Below, in pieces: positions 10,937 through 22,515 of a DNA stretch of 64,000 nt. Source of the DNA: Cordylochernes scorpioides (Eukaryota; Arthropoda; Arachnida; Pseudoscorpiones; Chernetidae). The translations under genes and the position numbers were made by a program. Under the pieces are notes generated by a model that did no database searches, had not been told where the DNA came from, and saw nothing but the letters and a program-made list of their open reading frames with translations. Location of the stretch: assembly GCA_030710605.1 (NCBI GenBank), contig CP092886.1:158146000-158209999 (forward strand). The letters are read 5' to 3'. The stretch's first letter is position 1. Each line of letters starts with the position of its first letter.

Positions 10937-12711
10937 TTGCCCAATTTCTTTATAGAAAAGGATAATTGGCCTTATTTGAAAAATCTTCTGTTGGCTGACC
11001 CCAATTTTGACAAATCTAGCCAGATTGATTTAGTGATAGGAGCAGAGCTTGCTCCATGCTTATTTAACGGGAAGGTTAGATTCCAAAATTTATCTGGACC
11101 CACTGCGTGCGGATCCAAATTGGGATGGTTACTTACAGGTAAAATATTACTGTCAGGTGAAAATTCCAATCAAGATATAACTATGTTCGCGTCGGAGGAA
11201 CAAGATGATTTTCTCAAAAAATTCTGGGAGCTGGAGTCAGTACCCTCTGCCAAATCTTTACCAGAGAAGAAATTTCGTGTGAAGAAATATATATTAATAA
11301 CCTCAAAATTCTGGAAGATGGAAGATACTCTGTTGGGCTGCCATTTAGAAAATTGCCAACTCTTGGCGAATCTAGGATCAATGCTCTGAAACGATTTCTT
11401 TCACTTGAAAGAAAATTACAAAAATCTCCAAGTATCCTAAAACAATATTGTGATTTTATGGACGAATATCTTTTAATCAATCATATGGAGCTTATTCCCA
11501 GTGATGAGCTGGATACACCTTCAGGACAATGTTATTATATACCTCATCATTGTGTTTTTAAGGAGCAAAGCACTACCACTAAATTGAGAGTTGTTTTTGA
11601 TGCATCTTGCAAAACTAGCAATGGCAAATCTCTAAATGACTTTCTTCATGTAGGACCAAAACTACAACAGGATATCTTCAACATTCTGATAAGATTTCGA
11701 ACACGCCCAATAGCTTTTTCAGGAGATATAGAGAAAATGTATCGCCAAGTAAGAATCGATTCTAGGGATTGTGATTTCCAGAGAATTTTATGGAGAAAAA
11801 AACCATCAGAACCTTTATTGGATAATAGACTACTGACTGTGACATATGGATTGTCTTGTGCGCCATATCTCGCCATGCGTACCCTACATCAACTTGCAAG
11901 GGACAAGGTGTCAACTTTCCCAGTGGCCTCAAAAATAGTACAACCCGATTTTTATGTTGATGACTTGCTTTCTGGTGCAGACACAATTGAAGAAGCTACA
12001 TGTCATATTCGTGAAGTCAATAATCTTCTTTCTTCAGCCGGATTTTCTCTTAGGAAATGGAGATCAAACGTCCCGGAGGTCCTTTCTGGTTTGTCAGAAC
12101 AGGTTGAAGATAGGCATAATCTTCGGGATTTTGAGAGTGATTCATGTGTCAAAATACTTGGTATTTGTTGGAATCCTTCCTTGGACATTTTTCAGATTCT
12201 TGTTAATGACATTCCAGAACAAACGAATTCTAAAAGACATTTGTTGTCCCACATCTCCAGAATCTTTAATCCTATAGGCTGGCTGTCACCAGTTATTATT
12301 CTTCTTAAAATTTTGCTTCAATCACTTTGGAAACAGAAGTTGAATTGGGATGATCCCTTGCCTGATACTTTGTGCTCTCAATGGAAGAAAATCGAAAAGG
12401 AATTATCCGTATTAAATAAAATTCAAATTCCTAGATACTTCTCGTGCAGGGGAGCTTTACTTTCTGTTGAACTTCATGGTTTTTGTGACTCTTCAGAAGT
12501 TGCATATGCGGCAGTATTTTATATAAGATCTCATTTCAAATCGGGCCAAGTGAAAGTTTCTCTGATTGCTTCCAAGACGAGGGTAGCTCCTCTGAAAATG
12601 ATTTCCATACCACGGCTGGAGCTGTGTGCTGCTCTTCTTCTCGCAACTTTATATGATACTATTCGCAATTCTTTATGCTTACAAATTGATAGAGTATTTT
12701 TTATGGACTGA
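10937..12711 (+). pseudogene. BEL-1 protease C-terminus, reverse transcriptase and RNase H start
   Basis: The frame at 10937-11389 contains IDLVIGAELAPCLF and SKLGWLLTG, the end of a BEL protease (DUF1758-like) domain. A frame change near 11350-11389 leads into 11353-12711. That frame carries the RT: KLRVVFDASCKT, FSGDIEKMYRQVRI (motif A), PDFYVDDLLSG (motif C, YVDD), and then ELHGFCDSSEVAYAAVFYIR with IPRLELCAALLL, the RNase H-like region of BEL elements. It ends at 12711 with a premature stop. Confidence 0.88.
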
Positions 12712-14011
12712 TTCCAAAATTGTTCTCAGCTGGATTAAATCTGAATCTAGACATTAGAAACCATTTGTCGGAAATAGGATTGCTGAAATTCAAAGATTGA
12801 CTTTACATTCTTCCTGGCATTATGTCATTTCGAAAAATAATCCTGCAGAATGCGCTTCCAGAGGTATAACTCCTTCAGAGCAGGTGGATCACTCTCTTTG
12901 GTGGCGAGGACCAACTTGGCTCTCGGATGTGAACTTTGAAGATCCAATTCAAACTCAATATGATTTTCCGAAAGAAATTTCAGGTGAAAGACGAAAAACA
13001 TTCTCTGTTTTTCATTCCACTAATCTTCTTTTCCCAGACTTCATTTTCAAATACTCAAATATCAACGAACTTGTTAGAATTACAGCATGGATTTATAGAT
13101 TTGTATTCAATGTCCAATGTTCTTACAATGAAAGAAAGAAAGGACATCTATCTTCAAGCGAATTAACAAGTTCAATTCACAATATCATTCGTTTCATCCA
13201 AAGTTCTGAATTTCAATCAGAAATTACCTGTTGCAAACAAAAGAAATCTTTACCAACTAACTCAAGGCTTTTATCTTTGAATCCTTTCATTGATGAATCT
13301 GGACTATTACGGGTTGGAGGAAGATTACATCATTCAAATTTGCAATTTGATGAAAAGCATCCAATAATATTGCCAAGAGATCATTTTATCACGGAATTAA
13401 TAGTGCGACAGTGTCATCTGGATCATTTACATTCTGGTCTTCAACTGACCATGTCAGCACTACGATTACGATATTGGATTCCTGCAGGCAGAAGTTTGGT
13501 CAAGAAACTAATCCACCAATGCATGGTGTGTTTCAGGGCTAAACGCCAAGTTACCAAGCAAATCATGGGAGATCTGCCTATGCACCGAATTGTGAAATCA
13601 AATCCGTTCACTAAAACTGGAATCGACTTTGCAGGACCGTTTTTGATGAAACCAAACATCAAAAGATCCAAAGTAAAATTAAAATCATATGTTGCTTTAT
13701 TTGTATGTTTCTGCACAAAAGCAATTCATATAGAAATTGTATCAGACCTATCTTCAGCGGCTTTCCTCGCAGCTCTCAAGCGGTTTATTTCTCGTCGAGG
13801 AAAACCTTCTGATATATTTAGTGATAACGGGACCAACTTTAGGGGAGCTAACAACATTCTCCGAGAGCAGTTTGATATATTGAAATCTTCAACAATTCAA
13901 AAATTCATATCTAATGAACGAATCAACTGGCATTTTATACCTCCTTCCGCCCCAAATTTCGGAGGTATCTGGGAGGCTGGAATAAAATCTTTCAAATTTC
14001 ATCTTCTCTGA
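12712..14011 (+). pseudogene. BEL-1 RNase H end and integrase
   Basis: From about 12797 the frame has NPAECASRGI, the RNase H/integrase linker typical of BEL. The HHCC finger follows (CHLDHLHSG...CMVCFRAK, near 13410-13540) and then the rve core, with GIDFAGPF (Asp 1), FSDNGTNFRGA (Asp 2) and GGIWEAGIKS (Glu). All three catalytic residues are present. It ends at 14011, where a frame change leads into the next segment. Confidence 0.88.
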
Positions 14012-14520
14012 TGCTAAAGTCTCAGATACTCACATTTGAAGAGCTGAGTACTCTGACAACTCAAATAGAAGCTTGTTTAAATTCACGACCTATTTGTCCT
14101 CTAAGTTCAGATTCAGACGATTTTAATCCTCTTACACCAGGACACTTCTTAATCGGGAGACCCTTAACTGCCCTTCCAGAATCTAATGATGATGATGTTC
14201 CGATAAACTACCTCGACCGCTGGAGCCTAAATAAAAAAATTAAAAATGTATATTAGAAACGTTGGAATCGAGAATACCTCAACAATTTGCAACAACGCCT
14301 AAAATGGCAAAAATCCTCACCCAACATTAAGGAATGTGACCTCATCTTGCTCAAGGATACCATATCACCACCAGCAATGTATTGGAGCCTTGGGCGCATC
14401 ACCAAAGTCTTTCCGGGAGCAGACGGAAAAGTTCGAGTCGTCCAGGTGAAGACCAAGCACCAAGAACACCTTACTAGAACTGTCTCTAAAATAGTACCAT
14501 TTCCGTTTGCTGAGGACTAA
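14011..14520 (+). pseudogene. BEL-1 integrase C-terminal DUF5641-like region
   Basis: Two adjoining frames (14011-14256 and 14287-14520) are separated by an in-frame TAG at 14254-14256. They carry ACLNSRPICPLSSDSDDFNPLTPGHFLIG and then YWSLGRITKVFPGADGKVRVVQVKT. These are the conserved segments at the end of BEL/Pao polyproteins. The stop at 14518-14520 is 22 bp before the 3' LTR. Confidence 0.85.
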
Positions 14521-14542
14521 GTTAGTCCACCGGGGTGGAGTA

Positions 14543-14836
14543 TGTTAGGTTTTTTAAATTATCATTATTATAGTAATCTATATGTTAGGTTTTATTTTTT
14601 ATTGTTATTATTGTATTTTATTAATTAATTATAATTCATATTCATAGAATTTTATTGTTAATTATCATCATTCTTTTTGTTGTTTTTTTCTGCTTCTGTT
14701 TTCTTTTGTGTTAAATACAACTAAATCGCATTAAATCGTAGTGTAATTCTTTTTTGTTGTGTGAAATAAATCGAATTGAATCGAATTGAGTCAGCTCGTT
14801 CTTTCTAGAAGAAACATCAAAGAAAACGTGCTAACA
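14543..14836 (+). repeat. BEL-1 3' LTR
   Basis: 294 bp, TGTTAGG...GCTAACA. It differs from the 5' LTR by several substitutions and short indels, for example a shorter TTG run and GTGTGAAAT in place of GTGTAAAAT. A purine-rich CCGGGGTGGAG precedes it, as expected for a polypurine tract. Confidence 0.9.
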
Positions 14837-15630
14837 AGGACGGTGATAGAATCTTTACGCAGGTGTACAGCGGGGAATAATTGGGATACCACCTTACCAA
14901 TGGTAGCTTTCGCTATCAGGACCACTGTAGATGCTAGCACAGGATTTACTCCAGCGAAATTGGTCTTCGGACATGAGCTGAGGCTTCCGCAACCTTTCCA
15001 GGAAGAGGAGCGCTTAATCCTGTATGTGAAGATTCAATTACCGAGATGGCGGTCTTCTATGAGCGGGAATTGGTAAAGGAGGTTGAGAGGATGAGAGAGA
15101 TGGTGAGGCAAACTTACTTGAATGAGCAACAAGAAGCCAGGGCTAGATTCGAAACTAGAGAGTTGAGCACCTTCGGGACAGGGGATCTAGTTCTGGTGAA
15201 GAGAATGCACGAGACGAAAGGACGTCATAAATTTGAACCGAGGTATAGAGGACCATATGAGGTATTACAAAGGGCGGGCGACACTGTTTATCTTTTGAAG
15301 GACTTGGAGACGGGGAATTTAGATAAAATCCACATAGACAGGATGAAGGCCTATCATGCCCCAGTAAAGACTTACCCCGTGGGGGATAAAAATCCACAAG
15401 ATCAAATAAATGATGTCATCAATGATGAAGATCACTGGGTACATCCAAAATACACTATATATTCCCCTAGACCTGTAGAACCCGAGGAACCACAAGAGAT
15501 GACAACCATAAGAAGTCCACTAGGGATAGTGAATGGGGTGATTGGTGACAATGTAGGCGGCCTTGAAATACGCCGTTCAACCAGGGTCAAGAAGCCTACA
15601 AGGTGTAAGTCCTGCCCAGGCTGCCAATAG
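14837..15630 (+). pseudogene. Gypsy-1 integrase, right half with GPY/F domain
   Basis: This continues the Gypsy-1 integrase after the BEL-1 insertion: VIESLRRC, then WDTTLPMVAFAIRTT and STGFTPAKLVFGHELRLP, which are conserved after the catalytic Glu. A frame change near 15020-15050 leads into 15046-15630, with LVLVKRMHETKGRHKFEPRYRGPYEVL, the GPY/F module at the integrase C-terminus. The protein ends in a Cys-containing tail (CKSCPGCQ). No LTR follows before the N gap. Confidence 0.87.
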
Positions 15631-15687
15631 TAAATCTATAGAATGTGTACTGAACCTTTTTTTTATAGTAAAAAAATTTTTGATCAT

Positions 15688-15787
15688 NNNNNNNNNNNNN
15701 NNNNNNNNNNNNNNNNNNNNNNNNNNNNNNNNNNNNNNNNNNNNNNNNNNNNNNNNNNNNNNNNNNNNNNNNNNNNNNNNNNNNNNN
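15688..15787. other. Assembly gap (100 N)
   Basis: Exactly 100 unknown bases, a conventional scaffold-gap size. It abuts a tandem array, so the real gap size is unknown. Confidence 0.99.
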
Positions 15788-16085
15788 AGTTTTTTTTTAG
15801 CTACAATTTGTTTTAGGGATAGAATGTGAATATAAGGAGTTTTCAGTTTTTTTTTTAGTTACAACTTTGTTTTTAGTGTTAGAATGTGATTTTTAGAGTT
15901 TTTCAGTTTTCTTTTTTTTAGGCTACAATTTTTGTTTTTAGTGTTAGAATGTGATTTTTAAAGAGTTTTTCAGTTTTTTTTAAAGCTACATTTTGTTTTA
16001 GTGTAGAATGTGATTTTAAAGAGTTTTCAGTCTTTTATTTTTTAAGCTACAATTCTGTATTAATACCAGAATGTGATTTAAGACT
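15788..16085. repeat. ~65-70-bp tandem repeat beside the gap
   Basis: About four units, each containing TTTTCAGTTTTT, a GCTACAATTTTG-like core and GTTAGAATGTGATTTT, run from the gap edge to about 16085. Unit length varies through T-run length. The array probably continues into the gap. Confidence 0.8.
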
Positions 16086-19000
16086 GAAGTGAGTTCAACA
16101 GTTTATTTTATTTTTATTTGAGGTAAATAATATCTGAACTCTGGTTCAACACTTTAAATATAGATAAGGGAACTTAGATGCACTAGATAACTGCTGTGCT
16201 TGTAACCAATTCCCTATGGGCAGGCTTGGAACATGCGTCGGGTATATTGACACCCTATAATCCCTTGTGTCCAGAATGCAGTCCAAGGAGAATTTCTAAT
16301 GAGAGTGTGTAGGGCAGTTGTGATCTAAGAGTTGATATATAGGATAACAAGTGATCTCTGTTGTTAAACTCCAAAACGGGTTGGGTATTAAAGCCCTATG
16401 ATTCCAAAGGGGGGGTTTAGCTGAAGAGCAGAGAAAGGAAGACGCCAATAACCTTGAACAGGGAGTAAGGTCGGCAAACACTTGGGAATTTATCCTACAT
16501 TGGCAATGAGGTAAATGCTTGAAGTTCAATTCGCTCCAATTTAAGTGCTAGTTTTGATGATTCATTTGTTTAGTCACCAAGTGTCAAGACGAAAAGAATT
16601 TCAAACCGATAGATGCACAATTTTAATGATAGGTTAGATTTCAGATTTGATTGTTGACAATCAATATATTTTTATTTATTTATTTAAGTATGCATAATAT
16701 ATATAGAGTTCGTATAAGGCATTTATTTTGAGTAAACTAGGACATTAGTCCCCAATTTGTTTTAATTTGTTAATTTTATTTGATTTCACATTTGTCCTGA
16801 AAGATTTGTTATTATTAGGGTCTATTGATGATGATAATTATAGTACTTTGGCTTATATAGCAGCTTTTAACTTTAGTTTGTATGCAAGCCGTGAATGACG
16901 GGGGGGAGGGTGTATGGATGGATTGACTTAATGAATGTGTAAAAAGGTTAAAAACAATTATACTATTAGAAAAAGGTACATTAGAATAGTGTTAGGGAAT
17001 TTAATAGGTTCGATTTTTAATTTTTGATTTCTTTATTTGTTAGGATCGGTAGCCTCACAGGACTTACAACTCTATCGATGGGAAGATATCCGCTCCTTTT
17101 GTTAGGCCTCCTTTTAAAGGAGTATAAGTATATTTTTTTATTTGTGTAATTAATTACTTTATTTCATTATAATCAACTTGAATTCTAAGGGTCGTAGATA
17201 ATGACCATGTCTCGAACCTCAGACTAGGAGATTGTGGGAGGTCAAGGTCAGACCAAAAAGCCTACAAATCTTCTCCCCATTAGAGGGAACGGAGAGGTAT
17301 CAGGTGAACTTTGTGCTAGGTGGGGGATGTAGTTGCCAATGTCGTAAAGCCAGGGGCATAGCGACAAACCTCGGGTAACCGATCTGACATCGTAGTTTTC
17401 GACGCTTTAAGCGTGGCTGGGATGAGGGTGATTCAGACGGGAGGTTGGGAGAAATTGGCACGTTAGATGCTCTTCTATATATTGCGTAGCTTGGAACCAA
17501 TCCTCTATGGACAAACTTGGAACATGCGGTGGGTAAATTGGATGCCCTTATAACTCCTTGTTTCTAAGTCAAAGTCCAAAGGGGGTTTCTAATGAAAGTT
17601 AACAATACGAGAAAATAAGAGGCAAGTTACGAATAGACGAGGCGATTCCGTCTGCAGATTTTAGGTACCAGATAACAAGAAGTGACAGATGGACTGTCCA
17701 TATTCTTTGTGTTTTTATCACCCCAGGCTAGCAAAGGTATTCACCTAGTAAAGACTATTGTCTGCCATACGTTTAGTTAGAACGAGTTCATGTCTAAATA
17801 CCAATTAGTAAGTAGAATTTTTTTTAATGAGAGTAACTCATTCTATGATAAGATAAAGTTTAAATTAGTAGGACAACAAAAAACGAACTTCAGAGCAGAT
17901 TGCCAGAACAGGCCAGTATTCCAGACTTGAAGAAGGAGGAAATTTTAAGGGAAGATTGAATATCAATTTTTTTTTCTTTTGGACTGAGAAGTAGCCCAGA
18001 ACAGTAAGTTTTTTTTTTTAAACAAAGGGTCAAATTACAGAGAGATATTAAGAACTCGAGTGTGAGAAGATATATCATAAGGTAGAAGTAAGACATAGGT
18101 TGTTAGTCATCAACATGTATCCTCTTTGAGGTTAAATATAGGTATTTTATTAAAGTGAATTTTATTGGTTTAAATATATAAGTACACATTCTATAGATTA
18201 GTCGAACAATGGATAACAGTGGTTGGTAACAGTGATCAAATAAAAACATAGAGAAGTAAGGTTGTCACCTTAGATAAGGTAAATTTGGAATAATCTGGTT
18301 TAGAGGATCATTGACTACTAGGATTTCTTTTTCTATTTGACTACCATCATGGTTAAGAGAGGCGGAGAACACGCCAGACACACACTCCCAGTGACAAGTT
18401 AGAGTAAGAACAAACTTTTAATTAGTACATGTATATTTTATGTGGTGTTTTGCATTACAATAGTTATGTTTTAGATAAATTGTCGAGATATGCAAATAAG
18501 GTTTTGCATAGTGTTTGTTTGTTGTTATTATGTTAATTATTTTTATGTATATATATGTATCATTAAATTGTAAATAGTCAGTCAGATTAGTGTTATGAGC
18601 GAATAAAGATTTTATCTCAGACCTAGTGGATCTCGGTGACCTGATGTAGTGTAGAGACACAACATTTTAAAACACTCGCGAATGCCCATGACCCTCAGTG
18701 CATATTTATTCTCCTGATATAATATTTACTCATTTAATATACCATTTACCATGTATATTTCTTTTTCTAATTATATTTATGTATATTTATATATAGATAG
18801 GCACAATTTGGAATATAGATTATAAACATGAGATAACGGGACCAAATCCAAATAAATAAATGGTGTGTGACATTTCGGTAACAGCGTTGTTACCATCTTC
18901 AGACAAATGTACTGAATGAAAAATTTAACCACAGCATATATATTTTTTGTTTGTTTATATATCATTGTATATCTTATTTATCAACGTCATTTCTTTTCTA

Positions 19001-19639
19001 CATATATCATATTCATTCAATTTTTTTGACATATATTCATTGCGCTCGTTTTGTTTACCATATTATTATTGTTATTTTGATCTTATATACCAATCTAATT
19101 TTTTTTGCCTTAAATAACCTTTTATAATCATTTTTTTATATTCTATCATTACCTCATGTACCTCATCACTTATAGTTAATAAAGAATTTTTTTAAAGATA
19201 TGTTTTAGGAATTGGACATATCTACGTTAACACTCACAATTCCTTGGCGCCCATATAACTATGTTTTATCTGGAATGGTCTAAATGTCTATTTGTACAGA
19301 ACCTGGGTATAGACCACTTCCCCATTTTCCCCCTATAAGGGCTGCAGCAGGGAATGTATGGACTCACTTCACAACTAGACCAAATTCTCCGGCATACAGG
19401 CAGCGAAAGATGGGCTTAGTATATTGCCCACTAAATGGTAGGATAAAATTTCCTTTTAATGCTGCTATAAGATAACCTGTTCTAGGTGCCTTGGCGTGTT
19501 TCTTTGTTTCCCCTTTGCCTGAGTGTCAGTGATTGCTTATACTGGTATCGTAAAAAAATGTATTTTCTTCCAAAAATCATATTTATCATAGGTCATGAAC
19601 AGATCTGAATTGGAATAAAACACATTTTTCACTCTGGCA
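16086..19639. other. Non-coding repeat-rich stretch
   Basis: I see no gene. A segment of about 105 bp at 16201-16305 is repeated with divergence at 17490-17597 (shared CTTGGAACATGCG and TTTCTAATGA), so two related elements or an old duplication lie here. The stretch ending about 18663 (AATAAAG near 18602, then GACACAACA) looks like the end of an LTR, but no partner was found. T-rich low-complexity tracts fill the rest. Confidence 0.4.
18800..18930. repeat. Foldback-repeat half copy
   Basis: It shares CCAAATCCAAATAAATAAAT, GTGTGTGAC and GTAACAGCGTTGTTACC with the palindromic repeat at 55229-55340. After the centre it continues with CATCTTCAGACAAA, unlike the palindrome. It may represent the progenitor arrangement. 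Confidence 0.7.
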
Positions 19640-20717
19640 GGGGAGGAATTGTTGGGCCATATTTTCACAAAACAGACCCAACAATAAATTGTGATGATAA
19701 ATTTTGATTCAATGAATGCAGATATTATATGTTATGCAGACAAGGTTACAATAATTTGCTGGTATAAGACTATTGAAGGCCTAAAAACCGCAAGTGAATA
19801 CACCATTAAATTATGTGATCCAATGGTGTAATAGAAATAAATTAACGATCAGTACAGAGAAGACTAATATGCTATACCTACATAACAGACAAAAATACCT
19901 ATTAAGGTTAATAACAATATAATAATGCCGGTCAAGCAATTAAAAATTCTGGGAATGAAATTTTCTAATCATAAATGGAAAAACAAAGTTAACTTTACAC
20001 CGCATATTAATGATATTCTGTGTAAGGCAGGAAGTATGAAAAATTTATTATGTTCACTAAGTGGCAATATGTGGGTTTTAGACACTCAAAAGAGGTTAAC
20101 TTTATTTAAAACAATCATTAGGCCTGTACTTACATACGGTTCTGAAATTTGGTTCAAATATTTAAACAATCGTTGTAAACAAAAACTGAACTCCATGCAA
20201 TACCAGATCATTTTATGGGCAGTTAGAGCATACAAAACCACTTCATCAAACTGTGTGCATAGCTTGGCAAAAATTCCACTCCTAACAGACTATATAGAAT
20301 CCAGAATAATCAAATTTGATCTAGCTCAACTGTCCATTGAAGATCTAATTTCTTACGAACCCCATGCTCCAAGTATAGTCAAATCATTCTTACACGCAAA
20401 AATGAATGAAAATTTTGAGAACACTAATGAAATTTTTAGAAGCTTTTTCGTATTTGGAATTCCAAGATTTTTCCGTCCAAATTTTTATAATATCCAATTC
20501 ATTACAGATCATGACAATTTTGGGAAATTTCTGGCAACTATCGGCGCCGTGAAGGAACCAGGATGCTTCTGCGGAGGTGAAATTCAAGACGCGAGACATC
20601 TACTTCTGGAGTGCCCAATTTTCCGGGATTTTAGGGAAAATAGATTTGGTCGTATTGGACAGCTTGATGAATTTGTAGACAAAAAAGAAAAGTATAAAAA
20701 TTTTGATCAATTTTGTA
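19640..20717 (+). pseudogene. LINE (Jockey/R1-like) RT 3' half, interrupted by the Polinton
   Basis: At about 19712-19830 a frame reads the RT palm C box as YADK (19733-19744) in place of YADD. A one-frame change follows, with NKLTISTEKTNMLYL, and then an open frame from 19925. This contains the RT thumb (TLFKTIIRPVLTYGSEIW) and a C-terminal cysteine/histidine motif, CFCGGEIQDARHLLLEC, as in Jockey/R1-group LINEs. The frame is cut by the Polinton after 20717. The same reading frame continues across the target duplication on the far side to a stop at 36566-36568. Confidence 0.88.
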
Positions 20718-21087
20718 AGTAGTTTAGTAAAGCACATCCCCAATTCACTTTAATTGTCGTACGTCCTATTAGAGCCCGCTTCAAAAAATTTGTGTATTAT
20801 AATTCACTCTAATTGGCTTACGTCTGGAGATTCCCTGTAATAAACTTTAAATACAACTTTTTTTTTAAATGTGTTGCATTCCCAATTCACTTTAATTGGC
20901 CTATGTCCTATATGTGCGTTAAATAGCTGGCCGTCATTTTAATTGCCCTAAGGATTCCCAATTCACTTTAATTGCCCTCCTACGTCATAGGTGACCATTC
21001 CTTATTCCTTATTGGAATAATGTTACACGTATATGACGTAATGTCAGGCGCATATATATATATATAGGCCGATATTTTCTCATATTG
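20718..21087 (+). repeat. Polinton left TIR
   Basis: About 370 bp matching the reverse complement of 36144-36512 with few differences. Four internal copies of the word CAATTCACTTTAATTG (or CACTCTAATTGG) are spread through it. Relative to the right TIR there is a small extra TCCTTAT duplication near 21002. The inner edge is near TATAGGCCGATATTTTCTCA. Confidence 0.95.
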
Positions 21088-21114
21088 TCAGCTTTCATAC
21101 AGAGTGAAAGCAAC

Positions 21115-21498
21115 ATGGAAGTAAAAATTTTGCCAAATTTAGTTAAAGAAGTTATTGAAACAATTTTGGAGAAAGGTCTTTTATTAAAAAAGAATCAATT
21201 TGTAGATGTAATTTATGAATTCCCTATTTCTTTCGAATATTCTACTAAAGAAGAGGAAAGAAAAGTTTCCTATTTTAATAGGTTTTTTAAAAACCATTTA
21301 TTTCAAATGTATGATGAAAGTGGAAATTTTATTGAGGATTTTTTGGACGATTTTATGCACACACCTGAGTGTGAAGGCGATGCATGGCTTTATTCAAAAG
21401 AATTATTTGAAAAAATAATCGAAGCTTATTCCCAAGCTTGCAATTCGGTCCTGCAAATCCAGGCTTGCAATCACGAAGAAGAAGACAACGACACTTAG
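21115..21498 (+). CDS. Polinton unknown protein beside left TIR
   Basis: ATG at 21115 gives 127 codons, acidic at the C-terminus (HEEEDNDT). There is no signal peptide or membrane segment and I recognise no domain. The middle (KKEERKVSYFNRFFKNHLFQMYDE) recurs as a decayed minus-strand copy at about 35530-35640 near the other end, so the gene or its fragment has been copied between arms. Position next to the TIR suggests an accessory or replication role, but this is inference. Confidence 0.6.
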   Translation: MEVKILPNLVKEVIETILEKGLLLKKNQFVDVIYEFPISFEYSTKEEERKVSYFNRFFKNHLFQMYDESGNFIEDFLDDFMHTPECEGDAWLYSKELFEKIIEAYSQACNSVLQIQACNHEEEDNDT

Positions 21499-22304
21499 AG
21501 GAAAAATGTATAGAAGGACTCTATGAACACTTATGTATGTGTTTAAAATGTAATAAAGTTCATGTTAAAAACAAAAAAAAAAGTGTGTGCTCATTAAAAA
21601 AAATCTGTCATATCTTTTACCAACTAATTTAATATTTATGGAAATATGTGTCACAAATATGTTTTAAAAAAAAGTGTATATTTTTAAATGTCATAGCTTT
21701 ATTATTGTAAAATTTCACCCACATGAGCATTACTATTGTAAAATTTCACCCACATGATGACGACAAAAAAAAGCGAGTATAAAAAAATCCGCCCACATGC
21801 TGACGACAAGAAGCCTCCTCCCCGCTGGAATTTTTCTTGATGGTGTCTGAACGTAAGAGATCTCTTTTTTTTTTTGCCCCATAAATCCTCTGCAGTTGTC
21901 ATTTTTAGAGCCGCTTCTTGACCTTAGACCTGGCACAATTCGATGGACGTAATAACCACTTTTTAAATTGCAGCACGTCGTGTCGTGGTAAAAAAATTGT
22001 ATTAAAAATCACCTTTTAATTGGCGTACGTCTGGATTCCCCTAATAAACTTTCCTTGTAAGAGATCTATCTTTTTTTTGTCATAAATCCTCTGTAGGTGA
22101 CCATTCCTTAGATGGAGGTAATAAAAACTTTAAATAACATTTTTAATTGCATATAGGCCGATATTTTTCTCAAATTGCAGTCAGATCATAAATTTTGTAT
22201 TAAAATTCTGCCCTATGCGTCGTGGATTGCAGCAGGTTTTTTTTGGAGCAAGTGACAGTGTTAAATAGCTGGACCAAGCAGTTTCGGATTTAAATTTTTC
22301 CAAC
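21499..22304. other. Polinton left-arm non-coding region with decayed copies
   Basis: It contains: a block at about 21541-21690 matching, inverted, about 35665-35815; a duplicated CACATGAGCATTACT/AAATTTCACCC motif (about 21710-21755); a minus-strand remnant at about 21837-21890 matching 33645-33692 of the AlkB-like gene; and a degenerate second TIR-like stretch at about 22015-22185 (TGGCGTACGTCTGGATTCCC, then AGGCCGATATTTTTCTCAAATTGCAG). No intact gene was found. Confidence 0.7.
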
Positions 22305-22309
22305 ATGAG

Positions 22310-22515
22310 GTAAGTTTTGTTTCTTGTTTTATTGAATGTGTTTTTCTCATAATCAGAAAAACTTTACTAGGTAATTAAAAAAAAATATTTCAATGAGATT
22401 TGAACCTAGCAAAAAAAAAAAACATTAGAGCAATGGAGTTAACCAATACGCTAATGTTTTTTTCATTTGGAATGGAATTAACCTGATATAAATATTTATT
22501 ATTATTATTTTTTAG
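22310..22515 (+). other. Intron 1 of the polymerase gene
   Basis: The putative start ATG at 22305-22307 is followed after two bases by GTAAGT (22310). A T-rich tract and TTTTTTAG end at 22515. Splicing joins the 5-base coding start to the long frame at 22516 in the correct phase, which supports it. Length is 206 bp. Confidence 0.7.

Larger units (their letters stand above)
9004..14836 (+). mobile_element. BEL/Pao LTR retrotransposon BEL-1, full length, nested in Gypsy-1
   Basis: The LTRs are at 9004-9300 and 14543-14836; both begin TGTTAGG and end GCTAACA. The flanking pentamers are ATGAC on the left and AGGAC on the right, a 5-bp target duplication with one mismatch. The LTRs differ at several sites, so the insertion is not recent. 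The internal region has the BEL order Gag, protease, RT, RNase H, integrase and a C-terminal domain, broken by several small frame changes and stops. Confidence 0.92.
5338..15630 (+). mobile_element. Ty3/Gypsy element Gypsy-1, decayed, split by BEL-1
   Basis: Reading order is gag, protease, RT, RNase H, integrase, the Ty3/Gypsy order. The body occupies 5338-9003 and 14837-15630. The intervening 5.8 kb is a complete BEL insertion within the integrase core. Several frame changes (end of gag, protease to pol, 8751, about 15040) show decay. No flanking LTR pair was found. Confidence 0.85.

Noticed and set aside
21702-21936. Minus-strand small genes in the Polinton left arm
   Set aside because: They overlap repeated non-coding words and contain only a fragment of the AlkB-like gene. 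Treated as a remnant.
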